Shown: positions 7,131 through 16,480, counted from the first letter of the stretch. The stretch: DNA of 64,000 nt from Streptomyces sp. CoH27 (GCF_020181035.1 NZ_JAIQYY010000018.1:62001-126000); one strand, 5' to 3'. Numbers and translations: made by a program. Notes: a model not told the origin generated them from the sequence alone.

Positions 7131-8660
7131 TTACGGGCGACGGATCGCGTCGGCCGCGGCCGTGGCGGCGGGACCGGCCGCCAGCTCGGTCTCCAGGAGC
7201 TGCTTGCCGAGCAGCTCGGGGTCCGGCAGCTCCATCGGGTACTCGCCGTCGAAGCAGGCGCGGCACAGGTTCGGCTTGGCGATGGTGGTCGCCTCGATCA
7301 TGCCGTCGATGGAGATGTACGCGAGCGAGTCGGCGCCCAGGCTGGTGCCGATCTCCTCGATGGTCATGCCGTTGGCGATCAGCTCCGCGCGCGTGGCGAA
7401 GTCGATGCCGAAGAAGCAGGGCCACTTCACGGGGGGAGAGGAAATCCGGATGTGGACTTCCGCCGCGCCGGCCTCGCGGAGCATGCGGACCAGGGCGCGC
7501 TGGGTGTTGCCGCGCACGATCGAGTCGTCGACGACGACCAGGCGCTTGCCCTTGATGACTTCCTTCAGCGGGTTCAGCTTCAGGCGGATGCCCAGCTGCC
7601 GGATGGTCTGCGAGGGCTGGATGAAGGTGCGGCCGACGTAGGCGTTCTTCACGAGACCCGCGCCGAAGGGGATGCCGGAGGCCTCCGCGTAGCCGATGGC
7701 GGCCGGGGTGCCGGATTCCGGGGTCGCTATGACCAGATCGGCCTCGACGGGGGCTTCCTTGGCGAGCCGGCGGCCCATCTCCACACGGGAGAGGTAGACG
7801 TTCCGGCCGGCGATGTCGGTGTCCGGGCGGGCCAGGTACACGTACTCGAAGACACAGCCCTTGGGCTTCGCTTCCGCGAATCGAGAGGCGCGCAGACCGT
7901 TCTCGTCGATGGCGACGAACTCGCCCGGCTCGATCTCCCGCACGAAGCTCGCGCCGGTGATGTCCAGGGCGGCGGTCTCGGAGGCGACCACCCAGCCGCG
8001 CTCCAGCCGGCCGAGGACCAGCGGGCGGATGCCCTGCGGGTCGCGGGCGGCGTAGAGGGTGTGCTCGTCCATGAAGACGAGGGAGAACGCGCCCCGCACC
8101 TTCGGGAGCACCGCGTGCGCGGCCTCCTCGATGGTCAGCGGCTTGCCGTCCTCGTCGACCTGGGCGGCGAGCAGCGCCGTCAGCAGGTCGGTGTCGTTGG
8201 TGGCCGCGACCCGGGTGGAGCGGCTGTTGTTGTCGTTCGGGAGCTCGGCGACCATCTCGGCGAGCTGCGCCGTGTTGACCAGGTTGCCGTTGTGGCCGAG
8301 CGCGATCGAGCCGTGCGCGGTGGCGCGGAACGTCGGCTGGGCGTTCTCCCACACGGAGGCGCCGGTGGTCGAGTAGCGGGCGTGTCCGACCGCGATATGA
8401 CCTTGGAGCGAACCGAGCGAGGTTTCGTCGAAGACCTGGGAGACCAGGCCCATGTCCTTGAAGACGAGGATCTGGGAGCCGTTGCTGACCGCGATTCCCG
8501 CGGATTCCTGACCCCGGTGCTGGAGGGCGTAGAGCCCGAAGTACGTGAGCTTTGCGACCTCTTCACCCGGAGCCCAGACGCCGAAGACGCCGCAAGCGTC
8601 CTGGGGGCCCTTCTCGCCGGGAAGCAGATCGTGATTGAGTCGACCGTCACCACGTGGCAC
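7131..8660 (-). CDS. purF: Amidophosphoribosyltransferase (glutamine PRPP amidotransferase)
   Basis: A 509-aa enzyme for the first committed step of purine synthesis, making phosphoribosylamine from PRPP and glutamine. It has an N-terminal Ntn-type glutaminase whose catalytic Cys23 (DACGVFGVWAPG) is exposed by removal of a 22-residue propeptide. The PRPP loop VVVDDSIVRGNT is at 375-386. Four Cys at 269, 415, 466 and 469 match the 4Fe-4S ligands of the B. subtilis-type enzyme. The start is GTG 8660. There is no clear ribosome binding site, and a TACACT hexamer ends 7 nt before the GTG, so the message may be leaderless (inference). purM follows. Confidence 0.97.
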   Translation of the reverse strand: MPRGDGRLNHDLLPGEKGPQDACGVFGVWAPGEEVAKLTYFGLYALQHRGQESAGIAVSNGSQILVFKDMGLVSQVFDETSLGSLQGHIAVGHARYSTTGASVWENAQPTFRATAHGSIALGHNGNLVNTAQLAEMVAELPNDNNSRSTRVAATNDTDLLTALLAAQVDEDGKPLTIEEAAHAVLPKVRGAFSLVFMDEHTLYAARDPQGIRPLVLGRLERGWVVASETAALDITGASFVREIEPGEFVAIDENGLRASRFAEAKPKGCVFEYVYLARPDTDIAGRNVYLSRVEMGRRLAKEAPVEADLVIATPESGTPAAIGYAEASGIPFGAGLVKNAYVGRTFIQPSQTIRQLGIRLKLNPLKEVIKGKRLVVVDDSIVRGNTQRALVRMLREAGAAEVHIRISSPPVKWPCFFGIDFATRAELIANGMTIEEIGTSLGADSLAYISIDGMIEATTIAKPNLCRACFDGEYPMELPDPELLGKQLLETELAAGPAATAAADAIRRP

Positions 8661-8861
8661 GCCACCGAGTGTAGGCGAGGTCGACCACTGGTCCGAATTG
8701 GGGATACGCGCCCGTAACGGATCAGGGTGTGCGGATCACCTTGTCGCTTTCTTCGTTTGTGCAGGTCAGCGGCACGATACGGGCTTCAGGGCGGTCGAGG
8801 GGAGGCCGCCGGGAGCCGATCCCGGGCGTCTTTGCCGTATGCACGAGTGAGGTGTCGCACA

Positions 8862-9341
8862 TCATCCGGAGGCGTTACGGCTGAGGTGGACGATGTCACC
8901 GTTGCCGTCGGTGAGCGTCAGCTTCCCGTCATCGGTCTTCGCGACGAGCGTGCCGGTGGTCAGCGCACTGGCCAGGGCGCGCTCGAAGTCCATGCGGTCG
9001 GGGGCGCAGGCCATCCGGGTCGTGCGCAGGTCGCCGAGGGTGATCCGGTCGCCGTGCACGGTCGCGCGGGCGCTGAACTGGTTGCAGCCGAGGTTGCCCG
9101 CCGCCTTGCCCTCCGCCCCGCCGGACAGGTCGATGCGCAGCCGGGCGGTGGCGGGTGCGTGCCGGATCGTACCGCCGACGGTCAGGCCGTCGACCCGCCA
9201 GTCGACGCCGGTCACGGGCTGCGTCACGGGCTGAGGGGAGCTCACCGGACCACTGTCCGCCTTCCCGGTGCCGCAGACCACCGTGAGGACGGCGAGGGCG
9301 GCGGCAGCCGACGGGATCACGCGTTGCTTGTACCGGTTCAT
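8862..9341 (-). CDS. META-domain (HslJ-like) exported protein
   Basis: A 159-aa protein with a hydrophobic N-terminal segment (residues about 10-24, ending VVCGTG) that should act as an export signal. The residue before the Cys is Val, so this is not a standard lipobox. The rest is a META domain with the usual LGCNQFSARATVHGDRI and LGDLRTTRMACAP core. Related proteins sit in cell envelopes and some are heat-shock or resistance proteins; no enzymatic role is known. It lies 45 bp after the mycothiol-dependent enzyme gene on the same strand, so it may be the third gene of the TetR operon. Confidence 0.8.
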   Translation of the reverse strand: MNRYKQRVIPSAAAALAVLTVVCGTGKADSGPVSSPQPVTQPVTGVDWRVDGLTVGGTIRHAPATARLRIDLSGGAEGKAAGNLGCNQFSARATVHGDRITLGDLRTTRMACAPDRMDFERALASALTTGTLVAKTDDGKLTLTDGNGDIVHLSRNASG

Positions 9342-9386
9342 GGTGATTCGACGGCCCGCCGGTACGACCGGTTCCGCCGCCCCGGG

Positions 9387-10184
9387 TCACGACATCAGCG
9401 GCAGCAGAGAGCCGAGGTCCGCCCGCTCCCCGCTCGCGCTCACCTCGGCCTCCTCGACAGCCTCCTTCCAGCTCACGCGCCCCGTGGCGAGCCGGATCCA
9501 GGTCAGCGGACCGGTCTCCACGACATTCGGCGGGGTGCCGCGGGTGTGCCGGGGCCCCTCGACGCACTGCACCACGGCGTACGGCGGCACCCGCACCTCG
9601 GTGGAGCCGCCGGGCGCCTTCACGGCGAGGGCGTCGGCGAGCAGCCGGGTGGCGGCGGCCAGGGCCTGACGGTCGTACGGGATGTCCAGGCCGGGGACGG
9701 CGGCCGCGAGGTCGTCGGTGTGGACGACGAGTTCGACGGTCCGGGTGACCAGGTAGTCGTCCAGGGACATCGCGCCGGCGCTCGTCTGCAGGATCCGGGT
9801 GCCGGGGTGCTCCGCGAGCAGGGCGCCCAGGGACTGCTCGATGTCCGCGAGGTAGCTGTCGAGGCCGGCGTGTTCGGCGGCGATGTTCCGGGTGAACTCG
9901 TCGATGGCGGCGGCGTTGGCCGAGGTGGAGAAGGGCCAGTCGAGCGGGGCGGAGTCCGCTCTCGGCGGCTCGGGCAGGGCGAGCGCCCGGTGGATCGCGG
10001 TGAGGGCCATGCCGATGTGCGCGACCAGGTCCCGTACGGTCCACTCGCCGAGCCGGGTGGGCAGGGCGAGCTGCTCCGCGGTGAGGCCGCGGACGGCTTC
10101 CCGGACGTTGCCGAACTGGGCGAGGACCGCGGCTCGGGTCTTGACGGGGTCGTAGGTCCGGGCGCGCTTCTTGGCGGGAGGCAT
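9387..10184 (-). CDS. Maleylpyruvate isomerase family mycothiol-dependent enzyme
   Basis: A 265-aa protein of the DinB-like mycothiol-dependent group. The N-terminal helical bundle has the metal-site segment WTVRDLVAHIG (His about residue 56) and the later RTVELVVHTDDLAAAV carries the second His and the Asp. A C-terminal sterol-carrier-like domain follows. These enzymes use mycothiol as a thiol cofactor for isomerisation or detoxification; the substrate here is unknown. It starts 10 bp after the TetR gene, in the same direction, suggesting the regulator controls its own operon. Confidence 0.85.
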   Translation of the reverse strand: MPPAKKRARTYDPVKTRAAVLAQFGNVREAVRGLTAEQLALPTRLGEWTVRDLVAHIGMALTAIHRALALPEPPRADSAPLDWPFSTSANAAAIDEFTRNIAAEHAGLDSYLADIEQSLGALLAEHPGTRILQTSAGAMSLDDYLVTRTVELVVHTDDLAAAVPGLDIPYDRQALAAATRLLADALAVKAPGGSTEVRVPPYAVVQCVEGPRHTRGTPPNVVETGPLTWIRLATGRVSWKEAVEEAEVSASGERADLGSLLPLMS

Positions 10185-10194
10185 GGCGGTGAGC

Positions 10195-10836
10195 CTATGC
10201 CTTGACGGCGTAGTCCTTCAGGCCGTTTTCCACCAAGTCGAAGGCCCGTCGCGCGCGTTCGGCGGCGTCGGCGGCGACCTGCTCGGGGGACTCACCGGCG
10301 TCGAGGCGGCGGTGGTGCTCCTCCACGAGCGCGGTGCGGGTGACGTTGAGCGTGGCGGCGGCGATCAGGGCCAGGGTCGGGTCGCCGGTCTCCTCGGCGA
10401 GCACGTCGGCCAGCTCCCGTGCGCCGCGCTCGGAGGCGACGTACGCGCGGTCCCTCAGGACCGGGGTGGCCATGACCACCTCGCGGATCCGGCGGGCGAA
10501 CGGCTCGGGGTTCAGCCCGACCGAGGGGTCACGCGCCTCGACCAGCTCCAGGAACTGCCGGCGTACGGCGGCCACCGCCGACTCGCCCGGGGCACGGTCG
10601 CGCACGGCACGGGCGGGGTCGGAGAAGTGCTTCTCCATGGGCTTGAAGACCAGGTCCTCCTTGGTGCCGAAGTAGTTGAAGACGGTCATCTTCGACACCT
10701 CGGCCGCGTCGGCGATCTCCTGCACGGACACCGCGTCGAAGCCCTTCTCCGCGAACAGCCCGATCGCGGTCCGGTAGATCCGCAGCGCCGTCTGCTGCTT
10801 CTTGCGCTCCCGCAGCCCCATCGCCTCACCCGCCAT
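10195..10836 (-). CDS. TetR/AcrR family transcriptional regulator
   Basis: About 213 aa from the ATG at 10836. Alternative ATGs lie at 10821 and 10875, and none has a good ribosome binding site. The N-terminal TetR helix-turn-helix reads KGFDAVSVQEIADAAEVSKMTVFNYFGTKEDLV in pieces, with recognition helix SKMTVFNYF. The helical C-terminal ligand domain is typical. It is divergent from a DHA2 exporter at 10932, the classic arrangement for a repressor of a drug efflux gene, and is followed closely by the mycothiol-dependent enzyme. Together these suggest a small xenobiotic-response locus. Confidence 0.88.
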   Translation of the reverse strand: MAGEAMGLRERKKQQTALRIYRTAIGLFAEKGFDAVSVQEIADAAEVSKMTVFNYFGTKEDLVFKPMEKHFSDPARAVRDRAPGESAVAAVRRQFLELVEARDPSVGLNPEPFARRIREVVMATPVLRDRAYVASERGARELADVLAEETGDPTLALIAAATLNVTRTALVEEHHRRLDAGESPEQVAADAAERARRAFDLVENGLKDYAVKA

Positions 10837-10867
10837 GAGGGCACCGTACCAAGGCGATGTTTTGGCC

Positions 10868-10885
10868 GGGATCAAACTTCATCCC
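10868..10885. promoter_or_regulatory. Candidate operator between TetR and DHA2 exporter genes
   Basis: GGGAT-N8-ATCCC lies in the AT-richer 95-bp gap between the divergent tetR and exporter genes. The arms are only 5 bp, so this is a weak call based mainly on position. Confidence 0.3.
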
Positions 10886-10931
10886 AGATAAAAGATTGAC
10901 CTAGTCCACGCTTGGGAGGCATGGTGGGCCC

Positions 10932-12410
10932 ATGCCCGACACTCAGCTGACCGACACCCGGCGCAAGATCGCCCTGACCGTCTGTCTGATCACGATCGTC
11001 CTGGCCGTCCTGGACACCCAGATCGTGTCCGCCGTGACCGTCCCGATCGTCAGGGACCTCGACCCCGAGCACGGCGTGGCCACGATCCCCTGGCTGGTGA
11101 GCGCCTTCTCGCTGGCCTCGGCCGCGATGCTCCCGCTCTACGGCAGGCTGTGCGACGTCCTCGGTGCCAAACCCGTCTTCCTCGGCTCCCTCGGCGCCTT
11201 CCTCACCGGTTCGGCGCTGTGCGGCGCGGCCCCCTCGATGGACTGGCTGATCGCCTCCCGGGCCGTACAGGGTCTCGGCGCGGGCGGGTTGATGAGCGTG
11301 ACGATGGTCGTCATCGCCCAGCTCATGGGGCCCGGCGAGCAGGGGAACAAGGGCGCCGGCACGGGCGGGATCGTCGCGGGCGGCGGCATCGCCGTGGGCC
11401 CCTGGCTCGGCGGCTTCCTCGCCGACCACACGAGCTGGCGCTGGGCGTTCTACGTCAACCTGCCGCTCGGCATCGCCGCGCTCGCCACCGCCGTGGTCGT
11501 CCTGAGGCTCCCCCGCCCCGCTGCCGGCAGCCGCGCGATCGACTTCGCCGGCGCCGCGCTCGCCGCCGTGTTCTCCACCGCGCTGCTGCTGGTCACCGAG
11601 TGGGGCGGCAAGCAGTACGCCTGGGCGTCCCCGCAGGTCGTCGGCGCGGCCCTCATCGCGGCCGGCGCGCTCGGGCTGTTCCTGCGCCGCCAGTTCACCG
11701 CCGCCGCGCCCATCCTGCCGCCCGCGCTGTTCCGCATCCCTGAGCTGCGCCTGGGCTTCGCGCTCCAGGGTCTGCTGGGCGCGGCCATGACCGGCGCGAT
11801 CTACTACGTGCTGGTGTACCTCCAGCTCGCCCGCGGCATCACCAGCTCCTCCGCGGGTCTGTATCTGATCCCGATGGCGGCGGGCATCATGGCGGTCGGC
11901 GCGGCCACCGGACGGCTCGCCGAACGCGGCTGGTCCGAGCGGACGTTCGTGCTCAGCGGGTCCGTGCTGAGCACGGCCGCCTTCCTGCTGCTGGCAGGCA
12001 CCGGCACCCACACCTCCCTGTGGCAGGTGCGGGCGGCCCTGCTCCTGATCGGCCTGGGCTTCGGCCAGCTCCTGGGCCAGCTGATCCAGCTGGTGCAGCG
12101 CGCGGCCCCACCGCACCAGCTCGGCGTGGCCACGACCTCGATCCGCTTCTTCCAGACCTTCGGCATGGCCCTGGGCGCCGCCTTCTTCGGCACGCTCCTG
12201 GCCCGCCTCTACGACGGCCCCGGCGACGTCGGCTCCCTCGCCGCCCTGCGCGGAGCGGACCGCGCGGCGGGCGTGACGGCGTACGTCTCCGCGATGGACA
12301 CCGTGTTCCTGTGCGGGGCCGGGCTCATGGCACTGTCCGCGCTGCTCGCGCTCCGCCTGCCCCGGCTCCGGCCGCGGACGGAGCCCGTCGAGGAACCCGT
12401 GGCCGCGTAA
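10932..12410 (+). CDS. MFS multidrug exporter, DHA2 (EmrB/QacA) family
   Basis: A 492-aa integral membrane protein of the size and pattern of the 14-helix proton-driven exporters. The first helix region shows LAVLDTQIVSAVTVPIVRDL; motif A-like LYGRLCDVLGAKPVFL follows helix 2; and AVQGLGAGGLMSVTM is the DHA2 motif region. The substrate is unknown, probably a hydrophobic drug or secondary metabolite. A divergent TetR gene 95 bp away is its likely repressor. The gene is closed by a strong hairpin shared with convergent purL. Confidence 0.93.
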   Translation: MPDTQLTDTRRKIALTVCLITIVLAVLDTQIVSAVTVPIVRDLDPEHGVATIPWLVSAFSLASAAMLPLYGRLCDVLGAKPVFLGSLGAFLTGSALCGAAPSMDWLIASRAVQGLGAGGLMSVTMVVIAQLMGPGEQGNKGAGTGGIVAGGGIAVGPWLGGFLADHTSWRWAFYVNLPLGIAALATAVVVLRLPRPAAGSRAIDFAGAALAAVFSTALLLVTEWGGKQYAWASPQVVGAALIAAGALGLFLRRQFTAAAPILPPALFRIPELRLGFALQGLLGAAMTGAIYYVLVYLQLARGITSSSAGLYLIPMAAGIMAVGAATGRLAERGWSERTFVLSGSVLSTAAFLLLAGTGTHTSLWQVRAALLLIGLGFGQLLGQLIQLVQRAAPPHQLGVATTSIRFFQTFGMALGAAFFGTLLARLYDGPGDVGSLAALRGADRAAGVTAYVSAMDTVFLCGAGLMALSALLALRLPRLRPRTEPVEEPVAA

Positions 12411-12424
12411 GAGAGCTACGAGAA

Positions 12425-12455
12425 GGGCCCCGCCCGGAAGCACCGGACGGGGCCC
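12425..12455. terminator. Bidirectional terminator between exporter gene and purL
   Basis: Arms GGGCCCCGCCCGG (12425-12437) and CCGGACGGGGCCC (12443-12455) pair with one mismatch around a 5-nt loop, between two convergent genes. Confidence 0.88.
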
Positions 12456-12468
12456 TCAGCGGGTGTGC

Positions 12469-14727
12469 CTACGCCAGCAGCGCCGGGATGGTCTCCTCGT
12501 GAGCCTTCCGCAGCTCTTCCTGCGTGAGCGTGAACTCGCCCTGGATCTCCACCCCTTCGCCGTCCACGACACCGACGCGGCTGACCGGGAGGCCCCGGGC
12601 GGCGCACATGTCGTTGAAGCGGACCTCCTCCGAGCGCGGCACGGCGACGATCGCGCGGCCGGCCGACTCGGAGAACAGGAAGGTGAAGGCGTCCAGGCCG
12701 TCGGGTACGACCAGACGCGCGCCCTTGCCGCCGAGCAGGACCGACTCGACCACGGCCTGGATCAGACCGCCGTCGGACAGGTCGTGCGCGGAGTCGATCA
12801 TGCCGTCGCGGGAGGCGGAGATCAGGATCTCGCCCAGCAGGCGCTCGCGCTCCAGGTCGACCTTCGGGGGCAGACCGCCGAGGTGGTCGTGGATCACCTG
12901 GGACCACGCCGAGCCGCCGAACTCCTCACGGGTGTCGCCGAGGAGGTAGATCAGCTGGCCCTCCTCCTGGAAGGCGACCGGCGTGCGGCGCGCGACGTCG
13001 TCGATCACGCCCAGCACCGCGACCACCGGGGTCGGGTGGATGGCCGCCTCGCCCGTCTGGTTGTAGAGCGAGACGTTGCCGCCGGTCACGGGCGTGCCGA
13101 GCTGCTGGCAGGCGTCCGCCAGACCGCGCACGGCCTCCGCGAACTGCCACATCACCGCCGGGTCCTCGGGCGAGCCGAAGTTCAGGCAGTCGGAGACGGC
13201 CAGCGGCTTCGCGCCCGTCGTCGCCACGTTCCGGTACGCCTCCGCCAGCGCCAGCTGCGCGCCCGCGTACGGGTCGAGCTTGGCGTAGCGCCCGTTGCCG
13301 TCCGTCGCGATGGCGACACCGAGACCGCTCGCCTCGTCGATGCGGATCATGCCCGAGTCCTCGGGCTGGGCCAGCACCGTGTTGCCCTGCACGAAGTGGT
13401 CGTACTGCTGCGTGATCCACTTCTTGGAGGCCTGGTTGGGGGACGCGACCAGCTGCAGGACCTGGGCCCGGAGCTCCTCCGAGGTCTGCGGACGCGGCAG
13501 CTTGTTCGCGTCGTCGGCCTGGAGGGCGTCCTGCCAGTCCGGGCGGGCGTAGGGACGCTCGTAGGTCGGGCCCTCGTGGGCGACCGTGCGCGGGTCGACG
13601 TCCACGATCTTCTCGCCGTGCCAGAAGATCTCCAGGCGGTCGCCGTCGGTCACCTCACCGATGACGGTGGCGATGACGTCCCACTTCTCGCAGATCTCCA
13701 GGAACCGGTCGACCTTCTCCGGCTCGACCACCGCGCACATGCGCTCCTGCGACTCGCTCATGAGGATCTCCTCGGGGGAGAGCGTCGAGTCGCGCAGGGG
13801 TACGTCGTCCAGGGTCACGGTCATGCCGCCGGAGCCGTTGGACGCCAGCTCGGACGTGGCGCAGGACAGGCCCGCCGCACCCAGGTCCTGGATACCGACG
13901 ACGAGCTTCTCCTGGAAGGCCTCCAGGGTGCACTCGATGAGGAGCTTCTCCTGGAAGGGGTCGCCGACCTGGACGGCCGGGCGCTTGGAGGGCTTGGCGT
14001 CGTCGAAGGTCTCGGAGGCCAGGATCGAGGCACCGCCGATGCCGTCGCCGCCGGTCCGGGCGCCGTAGAGGATGACCTTGTTGCCCGCGCCGGAGGCCTT
14101 GGCGAGGTGGATGTCCTCGTGCCGCATGACGCCGATGGCGCCGGCGTTGACCAGCGGGTTGCCCTGGTAGCAGGCGTCGAAGACGACCTCGCCGCCGATG
14201 TTGGGCAGGCCCAGGCAGTTGCCGTAGCCGCCGATGCCCGCGACGACGCCCGGGAGCACCCGCTTGGTGTCCGGGTGGTCCGCCGCACCGAAGCGCAGGG
14301 GGTCGACCACAGCCACCGGCCTGGCACCCATCGCGATGATGTCGCGGACGATGCCGCCGACGCCGGTCGCGGCGCCCTGATACGGCTCCACATACGACGG
14401 GTGGTTGTGCGACTCGACCTTGAAGGTCACGGCGTAGCCCTGGCCGACGTCGACGACACCCGCGTTCTCGCCGATGCCGACGAGCAGCGCGTCGCTCTGC
14501 GGGGCCTTCTCGCCGAACTGGCGCAGGTGGACCTTGGAGGACTTGTACGAGCAGTGCTCGGACCACATGACCGAGTACATGGCGAGCTCGGCGCCGGTCG
14601 GGCGGCGGCCGAGGATCTCCACCACCCGCTCGTACTCGTCCTTCTTCAGGCCGAGTTCGGCCCAGGGCAGCTCGACGTCGGGGGTCGCGGCCGCGTGCTC
14701 GACCGTGTCCAGAGGCGTCCGGCTCAT
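12469..14727 (-). CDS. purL: Phosphoribosylformylglycinamidine synthase subunit PurL
   Basis: A 752-aa small-type PurL, the synthetase subunit of the PurSQL complex. It converts FGAR to FGAM with ATP and ammonia delivered from PurQ. The signature MWSEHCSYKSSK lies near residues 54-65, and GGEVVFDACYQGNPLVNAGA and ARTGGDGIGGA mark the ATP-binding halves. The start ATG 14727 overlaps the purQ stop as ATGA, so translation is coupled. The open frame continues upstream but is only the shadow of purQ. The separate PurS/PurQ/PurL architecture is normal for actinobacteria. Confidence 0.97.
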   Translation of the reverse strand: MSRTPLDTVEHAAATPDVELPWAELGLKKDEYERVVEILGRRPTGAELAMYSVMWSEHCSYKSSKVHLRQFGEKAPQSDALLVGIGENAGVVDVGQGYAVTFKVESHNHPSYVEPYQGAATGVGGIVRDIIAMGARPVAVVDPLRFGAADHPDTKRVLPGVVAGIGGYGNCLGLPNIGGEVVFDACYQGNPLVNAGAIGVMRHEDIHLAKASGAGNKVILYGARTGGDGIGGASILASETFDDAKPSKRPAVQVGDPFQEKLLIECTLEAFQEKLVVGIQDLGAAGLSCATSELASNGSGGMTVTLDDVPLRDSTLSPEEILMSESQERMCAVVEPEKVDRFLEICEKWDVIATVIGEVTDGDRLEIFWHGEKIVDVDPRTVAHEGPTYERPYARPDWQDALQADDANKLPRPQTSEELRAQVLQLVASPNQASKKWITQQYDHFVQGNTVLAQPEDSGMIRIDEASGLGVAIATDGNGRYAKLDPYAGAQLALAEAYRNVATTGAKPLAVSDCLNFGSPEDPAVMWQFAEAVRGLADACQQLGTPVTGGNVSLYNQTGEAAIHPTPVVAVLGVIDDVARRTPVAFQEEGQLIYLLGDTREEFGGSAWSQVIHDHLGGLPPKVDLERERLLGEILISASRDGMIDSAHDLSDGGLIQAVVESVLLGGKGARLVVPDGLDAFTFLFSESAGRAIVAVPRSEEVRFNDMCAARGLPVSRVGVVDGEGVEIQGEFTLTQEELRKAHEETIPALLA

Positions 14728-15404
14728 GCGTTGACCAGCTTCTTGAGGATCGAGGTGAAGAAGGGGAGGCCGTCGGTGCGGCCGGTGCCGATCAGCGGCT
14801 CGACGGCGTGCTCCGGGTGCGGCATGAGGCCTACGACGTTCCCGGCCTCGTTGGTGATGCCGGCGATGTCGCGGAGCGAGCCGTTCGGGTTGAAGTCCAC
14901 GTAACGGAAGACGACCCGGCCCTCGGCCTCCAGCTTGTCGAGGGTGTACTCGTCGGCGACGTACCGGCCGTCCATGTTCTTCAGCGGGATGTGGATCTCC
15001 TGGCCCTGGCGGTAGTCGCCGGTCCAGGAGGTCTCCGCGTTCTCCACCCGCAGCTTCTGGTCGCGGCAGATGAAGTGGAGGTGGTCGTTGCCGAGCATCG
15101 CGCCCGGGAGGAGGTGGGCCTCGGTGAGGACCTGGAAGCCGTTGCAGATGCCGAGGACCGGCAGGCCGGCCTTCGCCTGCTCGATCACGGACTCCATCAC
15201 CGGCGAGAACCGGGAGATGGCACCGGCCCGCAGATAGTCGCCGTAGGAGAAACCGCCGGGCAGCACCACGGCGTCGACCTGCTTGAGGTCCTTGTCCTTG
15301 TGCCACAGGGCGACCGGCTCGGCGCCCGCGAGGCGGATCGCGCGCTGCGTGTCCCGGTCGTCCAGGCTTCCGGGGAAAGTGACGACGCCAATACGAGCGG
15401 TCAC
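14724..15404 (-). CDS. purQ: Phosphoribosylformylglycinamidine synthase, glutaminase subunit PurQ
   Basis: A 226-aa class I glutamine amidotransferase that supplies ammonia to PurL. The nucleophile is Cys87 in VLGICNGFQ; the oxyanion region is VVLPGGFSYGDYLRAGA; and the catalytic His/Glu are in GLMPHPEHAVE near residue 195. It starts with GTG inside the purS stop (GTGA overlap) and ends by overlapping the purL ATG, forming a tightly coupled purS-purQ-purL operon. Confidence 0.97.
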   Translation of the reverse strand: MTARIGVVTFPGSLDDRDTQRAIRLAGAEPVALWHKDKDLKQVDAVVLPGGFSYGDYLRAGAISRFSPVMESVIEQAKAGLPVLGICNGFQVLTEAHLLPGAMLGNDHLHFICRDQKLRVENAETSWTGDYRQGQEIHIPLKNMDGRYVADEYTLDKLEAEGRVVFRYVDFNPNGSLRDIAGITNEAGNVVGLMPHPEHAVEPLIGTGRTDGLPFFTSILKKLVNA

Positions 15405-15673
15405 TTCGCCGCCTCCGCGACTTCCGCGGCCTCTTCCACCTTGACGGTGAAGTCCTCGATCACGGTGTTGGCGAGGAAGGATTCCGCAAGATCGTGGATG
15501 CGGGCGAGCGCGGCCTCGTCGACCGGCCCGTCAACTTCCAGTTCGAAACGCTTTCCCTGGCGGACGTCCGAGATCCCGTCGAAACCCAGGCGCGGCAGCG
15601 CACGCTGGACCGCCTGGCCCTGGGGGTCGAGGATCTCCGGCTTGAGCATGACGTCGACTACGACGCGTGCCAC
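15401..15673 (-). CDS. purS: Phosphoribosylformylglycinamidine synthase subunit PurS
   Basis: A 90-aa subunit that bridges PurQ and PurL. The start is taken as GTG 15673, giving VARVVVDVMLKPEILDPQG, because GGGAG lies 5 nt upstream; the GTG two codons earlier overlaps that ribosome binding site. The ARVVVDVMLKPE opening and FLANTVIEDFTV near the C-terminus are standard for PurS. It is the first gene of the purSQL operon and is divergent from the Lsr2-type gene across 310 bp. Confidence 0.95.
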   Translation of the reverse strand: MARVVVDVMLKPEILDPQGQAVQRALPRLGFDGISDVRQGKRFELEVDGPVDEAALARIHDLAESFLANTVIEDFTVKVEEAAEVAEAAK

Positions 15674-15983
15674 TGGCACTCCCGGTGTGTGGTGCTGAGC
15701 AGGTTCCTTCAGACTACCCGCACAAAATTTCTACGCGAGTAGAGTTGGAGGAAACTACGTGAGGCGCATCACGATCGGGTGTCGAAGCCGCGCCGTCGCG
15801 AAAAGTTCTGGGAAAGTTCCACAGTCCGCCCGGTCCGCCTATTGCACTGGGACACGCAGACGGATTTAGTCGGGCTTCACTTTGCATTGCCGGGCACTGT
15901 ACAAATGAATTGGCAATAGCCGATACTCGGCATGTCGGCGGCGTTGAGCTGTATCGACGTGCCGCACGAAGGGACCGATATTC

Positions 15984-16301
15984 GTGGCGCAAAAGGTCGT
16001 GGTCACTCTCTTTGACGACATCGACGGCTCGGAAGCGGCGGAAACGATCGCCTTCGGACTCGACGGCAAGTCGTACGAGATCGACCTCAACGCATCCAAC
16101 GCCAAGAAACTGCGTAAGGCGCTCGCACCCTATGTCGAGGCCGGCCGCAAGCGGTCGCGGTCCGGGAAGGCGTACAAGCAGACGGAGGTCGCCCCCGACC
16201 CGGCGGCCGTCCGCGCCTGGGCCCAGGCCAACAAGATGGACGTACCGGCCCGCGGACGCATCCCCAAGAAGGTCTACGAAGCCTTCAGCGCCGCACAGTG
16301 A
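15984..16301 (+). CDS. Lsr2-family nucleoid-associated protein
   Basis: A 105-aa xenogeneic-silencer-type protein. The N-terminal oligomerisation domain (MAQKVVVTLFDDIDGSEAAETIAFGLDGKSYEIDL in pieces) and the C-terminal AT-hook-like domain WAQANKMDVPARGRIPKKVYEAF, with RGR at 90-92, are both complete. Lsr2 proteins bridge AT-rich DNA and silence acquired and secondary-metabolite genes. Its position by purS suggests the second Streptomyces paralogue (LsrL) rather than the main Lsr2. The start is GTG 15984 with GAAGGGA upstream. The region ahead is unusually AT-rich for this chromosome, which may allow autoregulation. Confidence 0.93.
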   Translation: MAQKVVVTLFDDIDGSEAAETIAFGLDGKSYEIDLNASNAKKLRKALAPYVEAGRKRSRSGKAYKQTEVAPDPAAVRAWAQANKMDVPARGRIPKKVYEAFSAAQ

Positions 16302-16480
16302 GCCCGCGAAGGGGCAGTCCTCAGGGTCCGTCAGCGGGCCCTGAGGGCCGTGCACTTGGCCCCGGGCGGGCCGCCGGCGGGGACTTCAGGGGCACCGACT
16401 TGCGCAACCCCCCTGCTGATCAGCTAATGTCTGGAGCACGCCGAGGGGCAAGGCCGAAAAGCCGGAACCCCGAGGACCGT

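Noticed and set aside
12463..14904. Long plus-strand open frame (over 800 codons) antisense to purL
   Set aside because: GC-rich third positions keep antisense frames open; the composition is unnatural (runs of Val, Gly, Arg, Asp, His) and purL on the other strand is certain.
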